Source of the DNA: Rikenella microfusus DSM 15922
GTDB taxonomy: Bacteria > Bacteroidota > Bacteroidia > Bacteroidales > Rikenellaceae
Assembly: GCF_000427365.1 (NCBI RefSeq)
Contig: NZ_KE386488.1
Coordinates: forward strand, 868,001-932,000
Length of the DNA: 64,000 bases
Direction: 5' to 3'
Part shown: positions 17,043-28,252 of the stretch, piece after piece
How the letters are laid out: the number at the start of each line of letters is the position of its first letter
Position numbering within the stretch: position 1 is the stretch's first letter
The notes under the pieces: model-generated
Told to the model about the DNA's origin: nothing
The model's input: only the letters and a program-made list of their open reading frames with translations
The model's database searches: none
Program-made: the position numbers and the translations under genes

Positions 17043-17500
17043 TAAATCACGATACGGCGCAGGGCGAAGACATAGCCGTCGCCCGGCCGCGAGACAGATA
17101 TGGCTCCGCCGCACGAGGCCCCGCAGAGCGAGGTCCGCCACGAAGCGAACGAACGGGCGGAAGACTCCCGCCCCAGATAAGCAAGAAAAATATCGGAAGA
17201 CTGAAAGACAGGACTCGACAACTCCCGTCGCAGTCCCGTCAGCCACGAGCAGCGCACCCCGCCTCCGCCCCCGTTCGCCGGGCGTCCCGACACCGAAGCC
17301 GGATCCGCCGCAGGCGCGAGATACCACGTATAACTATCCTGCAAAGCGAAATCCGAAGAGGTGCCCTCCGCTACCAGCAACTCCGCCCCGGCCGGCGAAC
17401 CGGCGCACGCCTCCCCCCTCTCCGCCGGGAAACGGAACACCCCGGAAGACAGCAACAGCACCGTACACACTACAGATAGATATACCGCCAAACGTCGCAT
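17042..17500 (-). CDS. small exported hypothetical protein
   Basis: A 152-residue predicted secreted protein of unknown function. The N-terminus is a clear signal peptide (MRRLAVYLSVVCTVLLLSS). The mature part is rich in Ser, Gly and Ala with scattered cysteines (EACAGSP, GVRCSWLTG, TSLCGASCGG), so disulfides are possible. It starts 40 bp after the PAP2 gene on the same strand, and its TAA abuts repeat element A2. No family is recognised. Coding status is supported by the signal peptide and operon position, not by homology. Confidence 0.6.
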   Translation of the reverse strand: MRRLAVYLSVVCTVLLLSSGVFRFPAERGEACAGSPAGAELLVAEGTSSDFALQDSYTWYLAPAADPASVSGRPANGGGGGVRCSWLTGLRRELSSPVFQSSDIFLAYLGRESSARSFASWRTSLCGASCGGAISVSRPGDGYVFALRRIVI

Positions 17501-17540
17501 CGACCGTAAAGATAGAGGAAATTCCCGACACCGGAAAACC

Positions 17541-18209
17541 TTATGCCCGGTTCCCCGGCAAAAAAGAGACCAGAGGCCACAACATCCGCTTCTCTCGCCA
17601 GCGACGCATGAAACACAACCGGTAGGGAGTATGACGGTCGAGCCGCCTGAGCGCCGTGATGCGCATATCCGCCCAACATAACGCGCGGTACCAGACGAAA
17701 GCCCAGAACAGGCCCTCCAGCGTCCCGAACAGGATATCCATCGGATAATGGACCCCCAGATAAATCCGGCTGTACGAAACCAGAGCCGCCCAACCGAACA
17801 TCATCCATGCGAACCACCGCCGCCGGATCAGCAACGACGAGAGCAGGGCCAGGCCGAAACAATTCGCCGCATGAGACGAGACCGTCCCGTATGGGCCGCC
17901 CACATAACCGTTTACCGTATGCACGTCCGCCATGATCGCCGCGAAATGGGTCGGCCTCTGTTTGGGCAGATATTCCTTGGCCAGCGTGGCGGTCTGGTCG
18001 GCGCATGCGATGAGCAGCGCGACCGTCAGCGCGAAAAGCACCAGCTTGCGCAATCCCAGCCGGGTATAGACCAGCCACAGGATACAGAGGTAGAACGGCA
18101 CCCACGTGAGTTTGCCGGACACTACGTACATCACCTGATCCATCGCCGAACCTCCATCGAAATTCAGCGCAAGAAGCAGATTCTGGTCGAACAGATAAGG
18201 AGTTATCAT
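17541..18209 (-). CDS. PAP2-family membrane phosphatase
   Basis: A 222-residue integral membrane phosphatase. The three PAP2 motifs are present: KEYLPKQRP (Lys78...Arg85-Pro86), SSH (Ser111-Ser112-His113, in place of the common PSGH) and SRIYLGVHYPMDI (Arg148, His154, Asp158). Five or six hydrophobic helices surround them. Likely substrates are lipid phosphates such as undecaprenyl pyrophosphate or phosphatidylglycerol phosphate, or lipid A phosphates. The start at 18209 is chosen because the promoter box at 18217-18224 lies inside the longer frame. The cysteine-containing exported gene follows 40 bp downstream. Confidence 0.9.
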   Translation of the reverse strand: MITPYLFDQNLLLALNFDGGSAMDQVMYVVSGKLTWVPFYLCILWLVYTRLGLRKLVLFALTVALLIACADQTATLAKEYLPKQRPTHFAAIMADVHTVNGYVGGPYGTVSSHAANCFGLALLSSLLIRRRWFAWMMFGWAALVSYSRIYLGVHYPMDILFGTLEGLFWAFVWYRALCWADMRITALRRLDRHTPYRLCFMRRWREKRMLWPLVSFLPGNRA

Positions 18210-18216
18210 CTCGATG

Positions 18217-18224
18217 CAAAGATA
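18217..18224 (-). promoter_or_regulatory. -7 box of PAP2 gene
   Basis: CAAAGATA on plus, TATCTTTG on minus, ending 8 nt upstream of the ATG at 18209, implying a very short leader. Confidence 0.55.
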
Positions 18225-18436
18225 ACATCCTTTCATCGTTCGTTGTTCTGTTTACGAACAAAAAATCGGACTTTGCGAACAAAACGGAGGATTCCGCAAA
18301 CTTATCTTGATATAGAGGAGCCTCGCCCCTCCCCATGTACCGACCCCCGCCCGAGCCGGTACGGTTCGCGCGGCGGAGGTACGGTATGCGTGCAGGGCAA
18401 AGCCGCCGTTCGGCCGGTTTCCGGCCGCCGGATACT

Positions 18437-21328
18437 CTAATGGGCGTCGAGCCAGCTGGTACCCGCATCGGCCTCGACCAGCAGCGGCACGGACAGTTCC
18501 GCCGCCCCGGCCATCGCTTCTGTCACCAGCGCCGTCACGGAAGCCACCTCGCCCTGCGGCACCTCCAGCACCAGTTCGTCGTGCACCTGGAGCACGATCC
18601 GCGCCCCGCTGCCGCATTCGCGCAAACGGCGGTCCACTTCGATCATCGCCAGTTTCATGATGTCCGCCGCGCTGCCCTGTATCGGCGCGTTGATGGCATT
18701 CCGTTCGGCCAGCGAACGCGTCATCGAATTGCCGGAACGGATGTCGCGCAGGTAACGCCGCCGGCCGAAAATCGTCTCCACGTAACCCCGCTCGCGCGCC
18801 TCGGCGACGACCTTCTCCATATATTCTTTCACGCCCGGATAGTGGGTGAAATAGCCCTCTATCAGCTCTTTGGCCTCTGTGCGGGGGATATGCAGCCGCG
18901 TGGCCAGCCCGAACGCCGAGATGCCGTAAATGATCCCGAAATTGGCCGTTTTGGCCCGCCGACGCTGTTCGCGCGTCACCTGATTGGGAGCGACGCCGAA
19001 CACCTTGGCTGCCGTGGCCGTGTGCACGTCCTCGCCGTCGAGGAATGCCTGCCGCAGGGCCTGGTCGCCCGACAGGTGGGCCATGATGCGCAGTTCGACC
19101 TGCGAATAGTCGGCCGAGACGACCACGTGTTCCCGGTCCGGCGCCGTGAACGCCCGGCGTATTTCGCGCCCCGCGGCATCGCGTATCGGTATGTTCTGAA
19201 GGTTCGGGTTGGTGGAACTCAGCCGTCCGGTAGCCGTCACGGCCTGGTTGAACGAAGTGTGGATCCGCCCCGTGTCCGGGTTGATGAGCTGGGGCAAAGC
19301 CTCTATGTAGGTCGAGAGCAGCTTTTTCAACCCCCGGTATTCCAGTATTTTGCCGATCACCGGATGGTTGTCGGACAGCGATTGCAGGTACTCTTCGTCG
19401 GTGCGGTACTGTCCCGTTTTGGTCTTTTTCGGCTTCGGGTCGATCTTCAGCTTTTCGAACAGCACTTCGCCCAATTGTTTGGCCGAATTGACGTTCAGTT
19501 CCGGCGCTTCGGCCACTTCGCGTATCCCGGTTTCCAGCCGGGAGGCTTCGACGGCCAGCGCCGCGCCCGATTCTCCCAGTATCTGCCGGTCCACGAAAAC
19601 GCCGGCGAACTCCATCCGCGCCAGTACGGGGATCAGCGGTGCTTCGATCCGGCAGTACAGTCCGGTCTGCTGCGTCTCCTCCAGCAGCGGCCAGAGTTTC
19701 CCGTAAAGCCGCAGGGTCACGTCCGCATCCTCGGCGGCGTATTCCGCCACCGCCGCCGGATCGGCGTCGGCCATGGAGGTCTGCCTGGCCCCTTTGCCGA
19801 TCAGCGTTTCGATCGGCACCGGCTCGTAGTTCAGGAAACTCTTGGCCAGAAAGTCCATCCCGTGCCGGGCTTCCGGGTCGAGCAGGTAGTGGATGATCAT
19901 CGTGTCGTAAAGCGTCCCCCGCACTTCGATGCCGGCCGCGTGCATCAGCACCAGCAGGTCGAATTTGACGTTCTGCCCGATTTTCCCGATACTTCCGTTT
20001 TCAAAAACGGGTCTCAGGGCCTGCAATACGGCGGCGCGGCGTTCGGCCGTCGGCGTAGGCACCCACCAGGCTTCGTAAGGTTTCACGGCGAACGAAAGCC
20101 CCACGAGTTCCGACCGGAGGGGGTCGATGCCCGACGTTTCGGTATCGAAACAGAATTTTTCGGCCCGTTCGAGTTCCGCGACCAGCGCGGCCAGTTCGGT
20201 GTCGGTCGAAACGATGCGGTAGCGGTGTTCGGTGGTGGCGAGGGTCGCGTAACCGGCTTCCGGCGTCCCCTCTTCGGACAGGGCCGGAGTGGGCGGCACG
20301 ACCGGATCCGGCAACGGTTCGGCAACGGTCGCCGGAGCGGTTTCCGGTTCGCCGAAAAGCGACATCTGGCCGGTCAGCTGCGAGTAGGGTTTCGGTTTGC
20401 CCGGTTTTTTGCTGAGCGGGGGTACGGTATCGGTACGCAGCGCGCTGCTATGGTAGAGCCGGCTGTCGAGGTCGCGCAGCAACAGGCTGAAATTATGTTC
20501 GATATAGATGCTCCGCAGGGCGGCGTAGTCCGGTTCGTCGATTCGCAGGGCCGTCGGATCGAAATCGATGGGGACGTCCAGCCGAATGGTAGCCAGCACT
20601 TTGGAGAGCCGCAACTGCTCCTGATTGTCCAGCACGGAGGTCCGGAGTTTCGGGGTCAGGGAATCGGCATGGGCGATGATATTTTCCACGTCCCCCCATT
20701 CGGCGACGAGCTTTTTCGCCCCTTTTTCACCGATTCCCGGCACGCCGGGGATATTGTCGGAGGCGTCGCCCCACAGGGCAAGGATGTCGATCACTTGCTT
20801 GGGGTCGGCGATTCCGTAGGTTTCGCACACTTTGTCGAGGCCCACGATGTCGATTCCTTCGCCGCCTTTGGCGGGCTTGTACATGCTGACGTTTTCCTTG
20901 ATGAGCTGGCCGTAGTCTTTGTCGGGGGTCACCATATAGACGTCGTATTCGCCGCAGCAGGAGGCCCGGTGCGAAAGGGTGCCGATCACGTCGTCGGCTT
21001 CGTAGTCGGGCACTTCGAGCACGGGAATCCGCATGGCTTCGAGCCATGCCTTGATATGGGGCACGGCGGCGATGATGTCTTCCGGAGTGGCGTCGCGGTT
21101 GGCTTTGTAAAGCGGATAGAGTTCGCGGCGGAACGATCCGCCGGGCGGGTCGAAAGCGACGCCGAGGTATTTCGGCTGTTCGCGGGCGATGATTTCGTTC
21201 AGGAACTTAGCGAAACCGAATATGGCGGAGGTGTTCAGCCCCTGCGCGTTGCGCATGGGACGGTTGATAAAGGCGTAGTGGAACCTGAATATCAGGGCAT
21301 AGGCATCGATCAGGAACAGTTTTTCCAT
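18437..21328 (-). CDS. polA: DNA polymerase I
   Basis: A 963-residue, three-domain Pol I for Okazaki fragment processing and repair. The 5'-nuclease domain (about 1-290) has LFLIDAYALIFR, FDPPGGSFRRELYPLYKANR and the GDASDNIPGVPGIG helix-hairpin. The 3'-5' exonuclease is intact: FDTETSGIDP (near 396), GQNVKFDLLVL and YAAEDADVTL. The polymerase domain has motif A DYSQVELRIMAHLSGD (near 740), motif B RRAKTANFGIIYG (near 790) and motif C QVHDELVLEVP (near 914). It begins 9 bp after queD on the same strand, so the two are co-transcribed. The 227-bp gap after it contains a GC-rich palindrome (around 18390-18430). Confidence 0.97.
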   Translation of the reverse strand: MEKLFLIDAYALIFRFHYAFINRPMRNAQGLNTSAIFGFAKFLNEIIAREQPKYLGVAFDPPGGSFRRELYPLYKANRDATPEDIIAAVPHIKAWLEAMRIPVLEVPDYEADDVIGTLSHRASCCGEYDVYMVTPDKDYGQLIKENVSMYKPAKGGEGIDIVGLDKVCETYGIADPKQVIDILALWGDASDNIPGVPGIGEKGAKKLVAEWGDVENIIAHADSLTPKLRTSVLDNQEQLRLSKVLATIRLDVPIDFDPTALRIDEPDYAALRSIYIEHNFSLLLRDLDSRLYHSSALRTDTVPPLSKKPGKPKPYSQLTGQMSLFGEPETAPATVAEPLPDPVVPPTPALSEEGTPEAGYATLATTEHRYRIVSTDTELAALVAELERAEKFCFDTETSGIDPLRSELVGLSFAVKPYEAWWVPTPTAERRAAVLQALRPVFENGSIGKIGQNVKFDLLVLMHAAGIEVRGTLYDTMIIHYLLDPEARHGMDFLAKSFLNYEPVPIETLIGKGARQTSMADADPAAVAEYAAEDADVTLRLYGKLWPLLEETQQTGLYCRIEAPLIPVLARMEFAGVFVDRQILGESGAALAVEASRLETGIREVAEAPELNVNSAKQLGEVLFEKLKIDPKPKKTKTGQYRTDEEYLQSLSDNHPVIGKILEYRGLKKLLSTYIEALPQLINPDTGRIHTSFNQAVTATGRLSSTNPNLQNIPIRDAAGREIRRAFTAPDREHVVVSADYSQVELRIMAHLSGDQALRQAFLDGEDVHTATAAKVFGVAPNQVTREQRRRAKTANFGIIYGISAFGLATRLHIPRTEAKELIEGYFTHYPGVKEYMEKVVAEARERGYVETIFGRRRYLRDIRSGNSMTRSLAERNAINAPIQGSAADIMKLAMIEVDRRLRECGSGARIVLQVHDELVLEVPQGEVASVTALVTEAMAGAAELSVPLLVEADAGTSWLDAH

Positions 21329-21337
21329 GGTCTTGTC

Positions 21338-21793
21338 TTATAGCGGATTGTCTTCGGCCCGCCAGGTGGCGTGCGATTTTGCGGTTTCGTAGAGCGACAG
21401 TTCGGCGAGCCGCACTCCGGCGGGAAGTGCCGCGGCGATCTGCTCGGCGAACCGGCTGAGCATCATCTCGCAGGTGGGTTGGTAATCGACGAGGTAAACG
21501 CGCTCCCATTTCTCGCGCACTCGTTCGAGCAGCTCCGTATTCCCGGAGGTCCGCCGCAACACGAGGGCATGGTCATACCGATCGACAACCAGCTCATTCA
21601 CAATTCGTTTCAGATCGCCGAAGTCCATCACCATGCCGTATTTAGGGCTGGAGGGGTCGTCGCAGGGGATGCCGCTGACGGTCACGAACAACTTGTAGGA
21701 GTGTCCGTGCACGTGCCTGCACAAACCGTCGTACCCTTCGAGGGCGTGGGCCGTCTCGAACGAAAATTCACGGGTCAATCGTATCGTCGCCAT
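21338..21793 (-). CDS. queD: 6-carboxy-5,6,7,8-tetrahydropterin synthase
   Basis: QueD converts dihydroneopterin triphosphate to 6-carboxytetrahydropterin in queuosine synthesis. The 151-residue protein has the zinc ligands His16, His29 and His31, and the catalytic Cys25 (CRHVHGHSY). It also has the DRYDHA segment and the PTCE motif with the conserved Glu after Thr. queE and queC are not adjacent. polA begins 9 bp downstream. thiC lies upstream, separated by the degenerate repeat element A6, whose end is about 18 nt before the queD ATG. Confidence 0.92.
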   Translation of the reverse strand: MATIRLTREFSFETAHALEGYDGLCRHVHGHSYKLFVTVSGIPCDDPSSPKYGMVMDFGDLKRIVNELVVDRYDHALVLRRTSGNTELLERVREKWERVYLVDYQPTCEMMLSRFAEQIAAALPAGVRLAELSLYETAKSHATWRAEDNPL

Positions 21794-21810
21794 AACAATA
21801 TCTGTTAAAT

Positions 21811-22277
21811 GATCGGTTCGTTTATTCGTGCTATTGGGTTTGAGGGCCTGTTTTCTCTAACATCGGTGTGTTCGTTTCCTTTCTCGCCGCTCGCCAAAGC
21901 CCGACAGCGGTCTCCGGTTCTTCCGGCAACGACGGCTGCGGACAAAGAGCACCGGGAAAACCGACGGTGCCGTCCGCGGACCGTAAATACCCTCGCGGCC
22001 GAGGCCGACCGAAAGAAAGCGGAACCGTACTCTTCGAGATGTCTCATGCGTCTTCCGAGTTTACCGGGTACCCCGTACTCTCGGAATTTCCTGCCGAAAC
22101 AACGGTTTGCACTTCAAGCCTTATTTCCGGCCTTGCGCCGCCGTCTCGACCGAAAAATATCCGACGTACAAAGGGTTGCGGAGCCTGAGACGTAACGGAA
22201 CCGACTCAAAAGTTTTCGATGCCGCTTTTTACAGAAAACGGCAGCCTATCCTGCCGCAAATACGGATAAACGAACGG

Positions 22278-22280
<3 letters not shown>
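21811..22280. repeat. intercistronic palindromic element A6 (thiC-queD), diverged
   Basis: A 470-bp block with family-A termini (GATCGGTTCGTTTATTCGTGC at left, ACGGATAAACGAACGGTTA at right) and a recognisable inner GTTTGAGGG...GTTTTCTCT next to the left arm. The internal hairpins have decayed or been replaced by unrelated GC-rich sequence. The thiC stop TAA is the first triplet of its right terminus. The left end is about 18 nt from the queD start. No credible gene lies inside. Confidence 0.75.
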
Positions 22281-24811
<2,531 letters not shown>

Positions 24812-24861
24812 TCCGAAATTATGACCGTCCGTCGCAGCCCGCCCCGCGGATCGGCAGGAAA

Positions 24862-25593
24862 TCAGCCGCGCAACGCGGGCAGGATCTTGCGGAAACGCAT
24901 GCGGAGCACTCCCCAGAACGCTTCGCCGAAGATGCCGCTGCTCATTTTAGAGCTGCCCCGCGTACGGTCCGTAAAGATGATCGGCACCTCCGTGATGCGG
25001 AAACCCAGTTTCCAGGCCGAATATTTCATTTCGATCTGGAACCCGTAACCTTTCATGCGGATATGGTCGATGTCGATCGTCCTCAGCACCTCCGAACGGA
25101 AGCAGACGAAGCCCGCCGTGCAGTCGCGCACCGGAATGCCCAGCACGCACCGCACGTAGGCCGAGGCGTAATAGGACATGATGACCCGTCCGATCGGCCA
25201 GTTGATGACGTTCACCCCCGTCACGTACCGGGAGCCGATCGCCACGTCCGCCCCGCCTTCGCTGCAAGCCTTGCAGAGCCGCGGCAGGTCGTCCGGATCG
25301 TGCGAGAAATCGCAGTCCATTTCGAAAATATAATCGTAGCCCTGCTGCAAGGCCCACTTGAATCCCGCGATATACGCCGTGCCGAGACCCAGTTTGCCGC
25401 TCCGCTCGATCATATGGAGCCTTCCGGCATACTTCTGCGCCATCGCCCGGCGCACCACCTCCGCCGTACCGTCCGGCGAACCGTCGTCGATCACCAGCAT
25501 GTCGAACGCCTCGGGCAATGCGAAGACCCTTTCGATCATCGCTTCTATATTCTCGATCTCGTTGTACGTGGGAATGATAACGACCTTCTTCAT
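24862..25593 (-). CDS. DPM1-like polyprenol-phosphate glycosyltransferase (GT2)
   Basis: A 243-residue GT-A glycosyltransferase that likely transfers mannose or glucose from a nucleotide sugar to a polyprenyl phosphate. It starts IIPTYNEIENIE, has the metal-binding DCDFSHDP (DxD-type), IGSRYVTG, and the DPM1 signature MKGYGFQIEMKY with TDRTRGSSKM. No C-terminal membrane helices are present, so it resembles the soluble eukaryote-like DPM1 form. It heads the probable unit with the prenyl synthase and thiC. Confidence 0.9.
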   Translation of the reverse strand: MKKVVIIPTYNEIENIEAMIERVFALPEAFDMLVIDDGSPDGTAEVVRRAMAQKYAGRLHMIERSGKLGLGTAYIAGFKWALQQGYDYIFEMDCDFSHDPDDLPRLCKACSEGGADVAIGSRYVTGVNVINWPIGRVIMSYYASAYVRCVLGIPVRDCTAGFVCFRSEVLRTIDIDHIRMKGYGFQIEMKYSAWKLGFRITEVPIIFTDRTRGSSKMSSGIFGEAFWGVLRMRFRKILPALRG

Positions 25594-25638
25594 CGGGATG
25601 CTGAATATGGATGGAGCTATAAAGGTAGAATTTTTTGT

Positions 25639-25646
25639 TATCTTTG
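25639..25646 (+). promoter_or_regulatory. -7 box of GH20-like gene
   Basis: TATCTTTG ends 3 nt before the ATG at 25650, so the transcript would be leaderless if this start is right. Confidence 0.5.
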
Positions 25647-25649
25647 AAG

Positions 25650-26651
25650 ATGATTTTTCCGAAAAAGATACATCCCGGACGCCCGCTGCGGCGGTGGCTG
25701 TGTGCCGTTTTCTGCGTTCTGGCCCTGCTCGGCCCGGATACGGCCGGCGCGCAGCACAAAAGTCCGGCGGGCAGGCACCAGCCCCGCCAGTCGGTTCCGA
25801 CCCGGCAGAAATTCCTGCTGGACAAAACCATTTTCGTCACATCCGATTTCGAACGGAGCAACACGGCCGCCGATTTCGCCAAATGGCTCCGCTCGCAGGG
25901 CGCGGCGGCCTCCAATTCGTATAACAAGGCGCGGAACCGGATCACATTCGTCAAAACGAACGCCATCGAAGGCGCGGCGGGAAACGACGCCTGGCAGATC
26001 GTCGTGAAATCGCGGCGCATCTTCGTGACCTTCACCAGCGACAAGGCCCTGCGCCAGGCCGTGGAGACTTTGCAGGACATGGTGGCCGAAGATGCCGCGA
26101 AAGGCAAATACATACCGGGCGGAATACTGACCGACTGGGGCGCCAGCACGGCATCCCGCGACCACGGGGCGACGACCGACGCGGCTTCCGGCCTGCGGTC
26201 GGTCGGCGATCTGGAGGCTGCCGTCAGGCGGCTCGGCAGCAAATCGAGAGAGGTTTACCTGATCCTGGCCGATACCGACCACTGGCGCATGGAAAGCCCG
26301 TCGCTCGAAACCGCCGCGCCGGGAGGCAGGCTTTATCCCGCGGACGGCTATTACAGCACGGCGCAGTTGCAGCAACTCGTCGCGTCGGCCAAACGCAGCC
26401 ATATCGAGATCATTCCCACGTTGGAGCTGCTGTCCGAGAACCGCTCGTTCACGGAGACTTTCGGCCATTCGGTCTTCTCGGTGGAGGGGATGAGGCTCGT
26501 GCGGGCCGCCATAGAAGACTGCATCGCGACCCTGCACCCGTCCAAAATCTGCCTCGGGAGCCTGTCGCCGCAGGCCGACATGCGTTATATGGAATTCATC
26601 TCCGACCTGGCTTCGATGCTGGGCATCGAACTGGTGATCCTCGAATCGTAA
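25650..26651 (+). CDS. exported GH20-like protein lacking the catalytic centre
   Basis: A 333-residue protein with a signal or anchor segment (WLCAVFCVLALLGPDTAGA). An N-terminal alpha/beta domain (about 55-150) resembles the GH20b domain of beta-hexosaminidases. A short piece follows that looks like part of the GH20 barrel: VYLILADTDHWRME parallels the substrate-loop Trp segment, and GYYSTAQLQQLVASAKRSHI with IIPTLELL parallels the barrel strand. The catalytic Asp-Glu pair is not found; the matching place reads KICLGSLSP. The protein is less than half the normal length. I infer a binding or structural role rather than hydrolysis. It is followed 48 bp later by dtd. Confidence 0.55.
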   Translation: MIFPKKIHPGRPLRRWLCAVFCVLALLGPDTAGAQHKSPAGRHQPRQSVPTRQKFLLDKTIFVTSDFERSNTAADFAKWLRSQGAAASNSYNKARNRITFVKTNAIEGAAGNDAWQIVVKSRRIFVTFTSDKALRQAVETLQDMVAEDAAKGKYIPGGILTDWGASTASRDHGATTDAASGLRSVGDLEAAVRRLGSKSREVYLILADTDHWRMESPSLETAAPGGRLYPADGYYSTAQLQQLVASAKRSHIEIIPTLELLSENRSFTETFGHSVFSVEGMRLVRAAIEDCIATLHPSKICLGSLSPQADMRYMEFISDLASMLGIELVILES

Positions 26652-26699
26652 CGGACGGCGCCGGAACACGGGAAATTTTCAGAAAACAACGGAATAACT

Positions 26700-27152
26700 A
26701 TGCGGGCGGTGGTTCAGCGCGTTTCGCGGGCGGCGGTATCCGCGGGCGGAACGGAAATTGCAGCAATCGGTCGGGGAGTGATGATTCTTCTCGGCGTGGC
26801 CGAAGGGGACAACGAGGAAGACGTGTCGTGGCTGGCGGGCAAGATCGCGCGGATGCGTATCTTTGCCGATGAGACGCAGGCCATGAACCGTTCGGTGGTC
26901 GAAGCGGGAGGCGAAGCGCTGGTGGTGAGCCAGTTCACGCTGCAAGCCTCCACCCGTAAAGGGAACCGTCCTTCGTTCATCGCGGCGGCGCGTCCGGAAA
27001 CGGCGGAACCGCTGTACGAATCGTTCGCGGAGCGACTCTCGCGGGAGATCGGGAAACCCGTATCCACCGGACGTTTCGGGGCCGACATGCAGGTGTCGCT
27101 CGTGAACGACGGGCCGGTAACCATCGTGATCGACTCCCGGCTCCGCGAATAA
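26700..27152 (+). CDS. dtd: D-aminoacyl-tRNA deacylase
   Basis: Dtd removes D-amino acids (and mischarged glycine) from tRNA. The 150-residue protein begins [13 protein letters not shown], carries the active-site SQFTL segment (with RKGNRPSF following) and the cross-subunit Gly-Pro motif [11 protein letters not shown] at the C-terminus. Length and motifs are standard. The second polyprenyl synthase gene starts 9 bp after its stop, so the two are co-transcribed. Confidence 0.96.
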   Translation: MRAVVQRVSRAAVSAGGTEIAAIGRGVMILLGVAEGDNEEDVSWLAGKIARMRIFADETQAMNRSVVEAGGEALVVSQFTLQASTRKGNRPSFIAAARPETAEPLYESFAERLSREIGKPVSTGRFGADMQVSLVNDGPVTIVIDSRLRE

Positions 27153-27161
27153 CTTTAGCCT

Positions 27162-28163
27162 ATGGCCCAATTAGACGATATCATTGCGCCCGTCGGCGAC
27201 GCGTTCCGGGCGTTCCGTACGCTGCTGAACGAAACGACGGTCTCCGAACAACCGTTCATGAGGCCCATCACGCGGGACATCCTGCGCAGCGGGGGAAAAC
27301 AGATGCGCCCCCTGCTGACCCTGCTGACGGCGGCGCTGCACGGGGACGCGAACGATCCGAAGGTACAGGCCGGAGCGGTGCTGATCGAAATGATCCACTG
27401 GTCTACGCTGGTGCACGACGACGTGATCGACGAAGCGTACGTGCGGCGCGGACAATGGACGCCGGGCACACTGCTGAGGTCGAAATCGGCCGTGCTGGTC
27501 GGTGATTACCTCTTCTCGAAAGGGCTGGCCCAGGCTTCGCGGGCGGGCGGTTACGGAGCGATGCGGTCGGCCACGCGGGCGATCGAGCTGATCGTGGACG
27601 GCGAACTGAGGCAGATGGAGCACGCCCGACGGCTGGACAACACGGAAGAGACCTATACGGATATTATCCGGCACAAGACGGCGGCGCTGATCGCCTCGGC
27701 AGCGGAATGCGGCGTGCTGCCGGCTTTCGGCGACGACGCCGAAGCCCCTCAGGTGCGGGACATGTACCGTTTCGGGGAACTGCTGGGGCTGGCGTTCCAG
27801 ATCAAGGACGACCTGCTGGATTTCGGTTTCGCCGAAGACGGCAGCCGGCTGAAAACAGGCAAAGTGTCGTGCAACGACCTGCGCGAAAGGAAGATGACCC
27901 TGCCGTTGATCCGCGCTATGGAGGACCTGTCTTCCGGCGAACGGCGGACAGTGCTGAAACACCTGCGCCGGGCCTCCGAGCGCAACGAATCGGTGGAATG
28001 GCTGCGCGATTTCGTAGCCCGCAGCAACGGAGCGGCTTATTCCGTACAAATCATGGAACGATATCACCGCGAGGCGGTGGAGTTGCTTGCCGTTTATCCC
28101 GATTCGCCCGTGCGGCGCGCGCTGGAGGCCTATGCCGCATACGTGATCGGCCGGGCGTTCTGA
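27162..28163 (+). CDS. polyprenyl diphosphate synthase, probably long-chain
   Basis: A 333-residue E-prenyltransferase. GGKQMRPLL near residue 45 binds IPP, the first Asp-rich motif is VHDDVIDEAYVRRGQ, and the second is FQIKDDLLDFGF. The residue pattern before the first motif (MIHWSTLVHDD, small residues at -4/-5) is typical of enzymes making longer chains, such as those for menaquinone side chains. It shares an operon with dtd. The other paralogue (23828-24811) has bulkier residues there. Product lengths are inference. Confidence 0.92.
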   Translation: MAQLDDIIAPVGDAFRAFRTLLNETTVSEQPFMRPITRDILRSGGKQMRPLLTLLTAALHGDANDPKVQAGAVLIEMIHWSTLVHDDVIDEAYVRRGQWTPGTLLRSKSAVLVGDYLFSKGLAQASRAGGYGAMRSATRAIELIVDGELRQMEHARRLDNTEETYTDIIRHKTAALIASAAECGVLPAFGDDAEAPQVRDMYRFGELLGLAFQIKDDLLDFGFAEDGSRLKTGKVSCNDLRERKMTLPLIRAMEDLSSGERRTVLKHLRRASERNESVEWLRDFVARSNGAAYSVQIMERYHREAVELLAVYPDSPVRRALEAYAAYVIGRAF

Positions 28164-28252
28164 TTCGCGGATTCCTCCGGCTCAGTCCCGCCCGCCCGTA
28201 TTTCCGTCCTGCCGCGCGAACATCCGCTCCGCCGGCGGTGCGACCTCCGGCG

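Noticed and set aside
18335-21343. 1002-codon open frame on the plus strand opposite polA
   Set aside because: GC-rich codon bias leaves long antisense frames open. The translation is His/Arg/Gly-rich with no domain, while the opposite strand is an intact Pol I.
28182-28252. Small gene between the second prenyl synthase and tolC
   Set aside because: The frames there are short continuations of antisense frames with no start signal or family; I see only a convergent gap.
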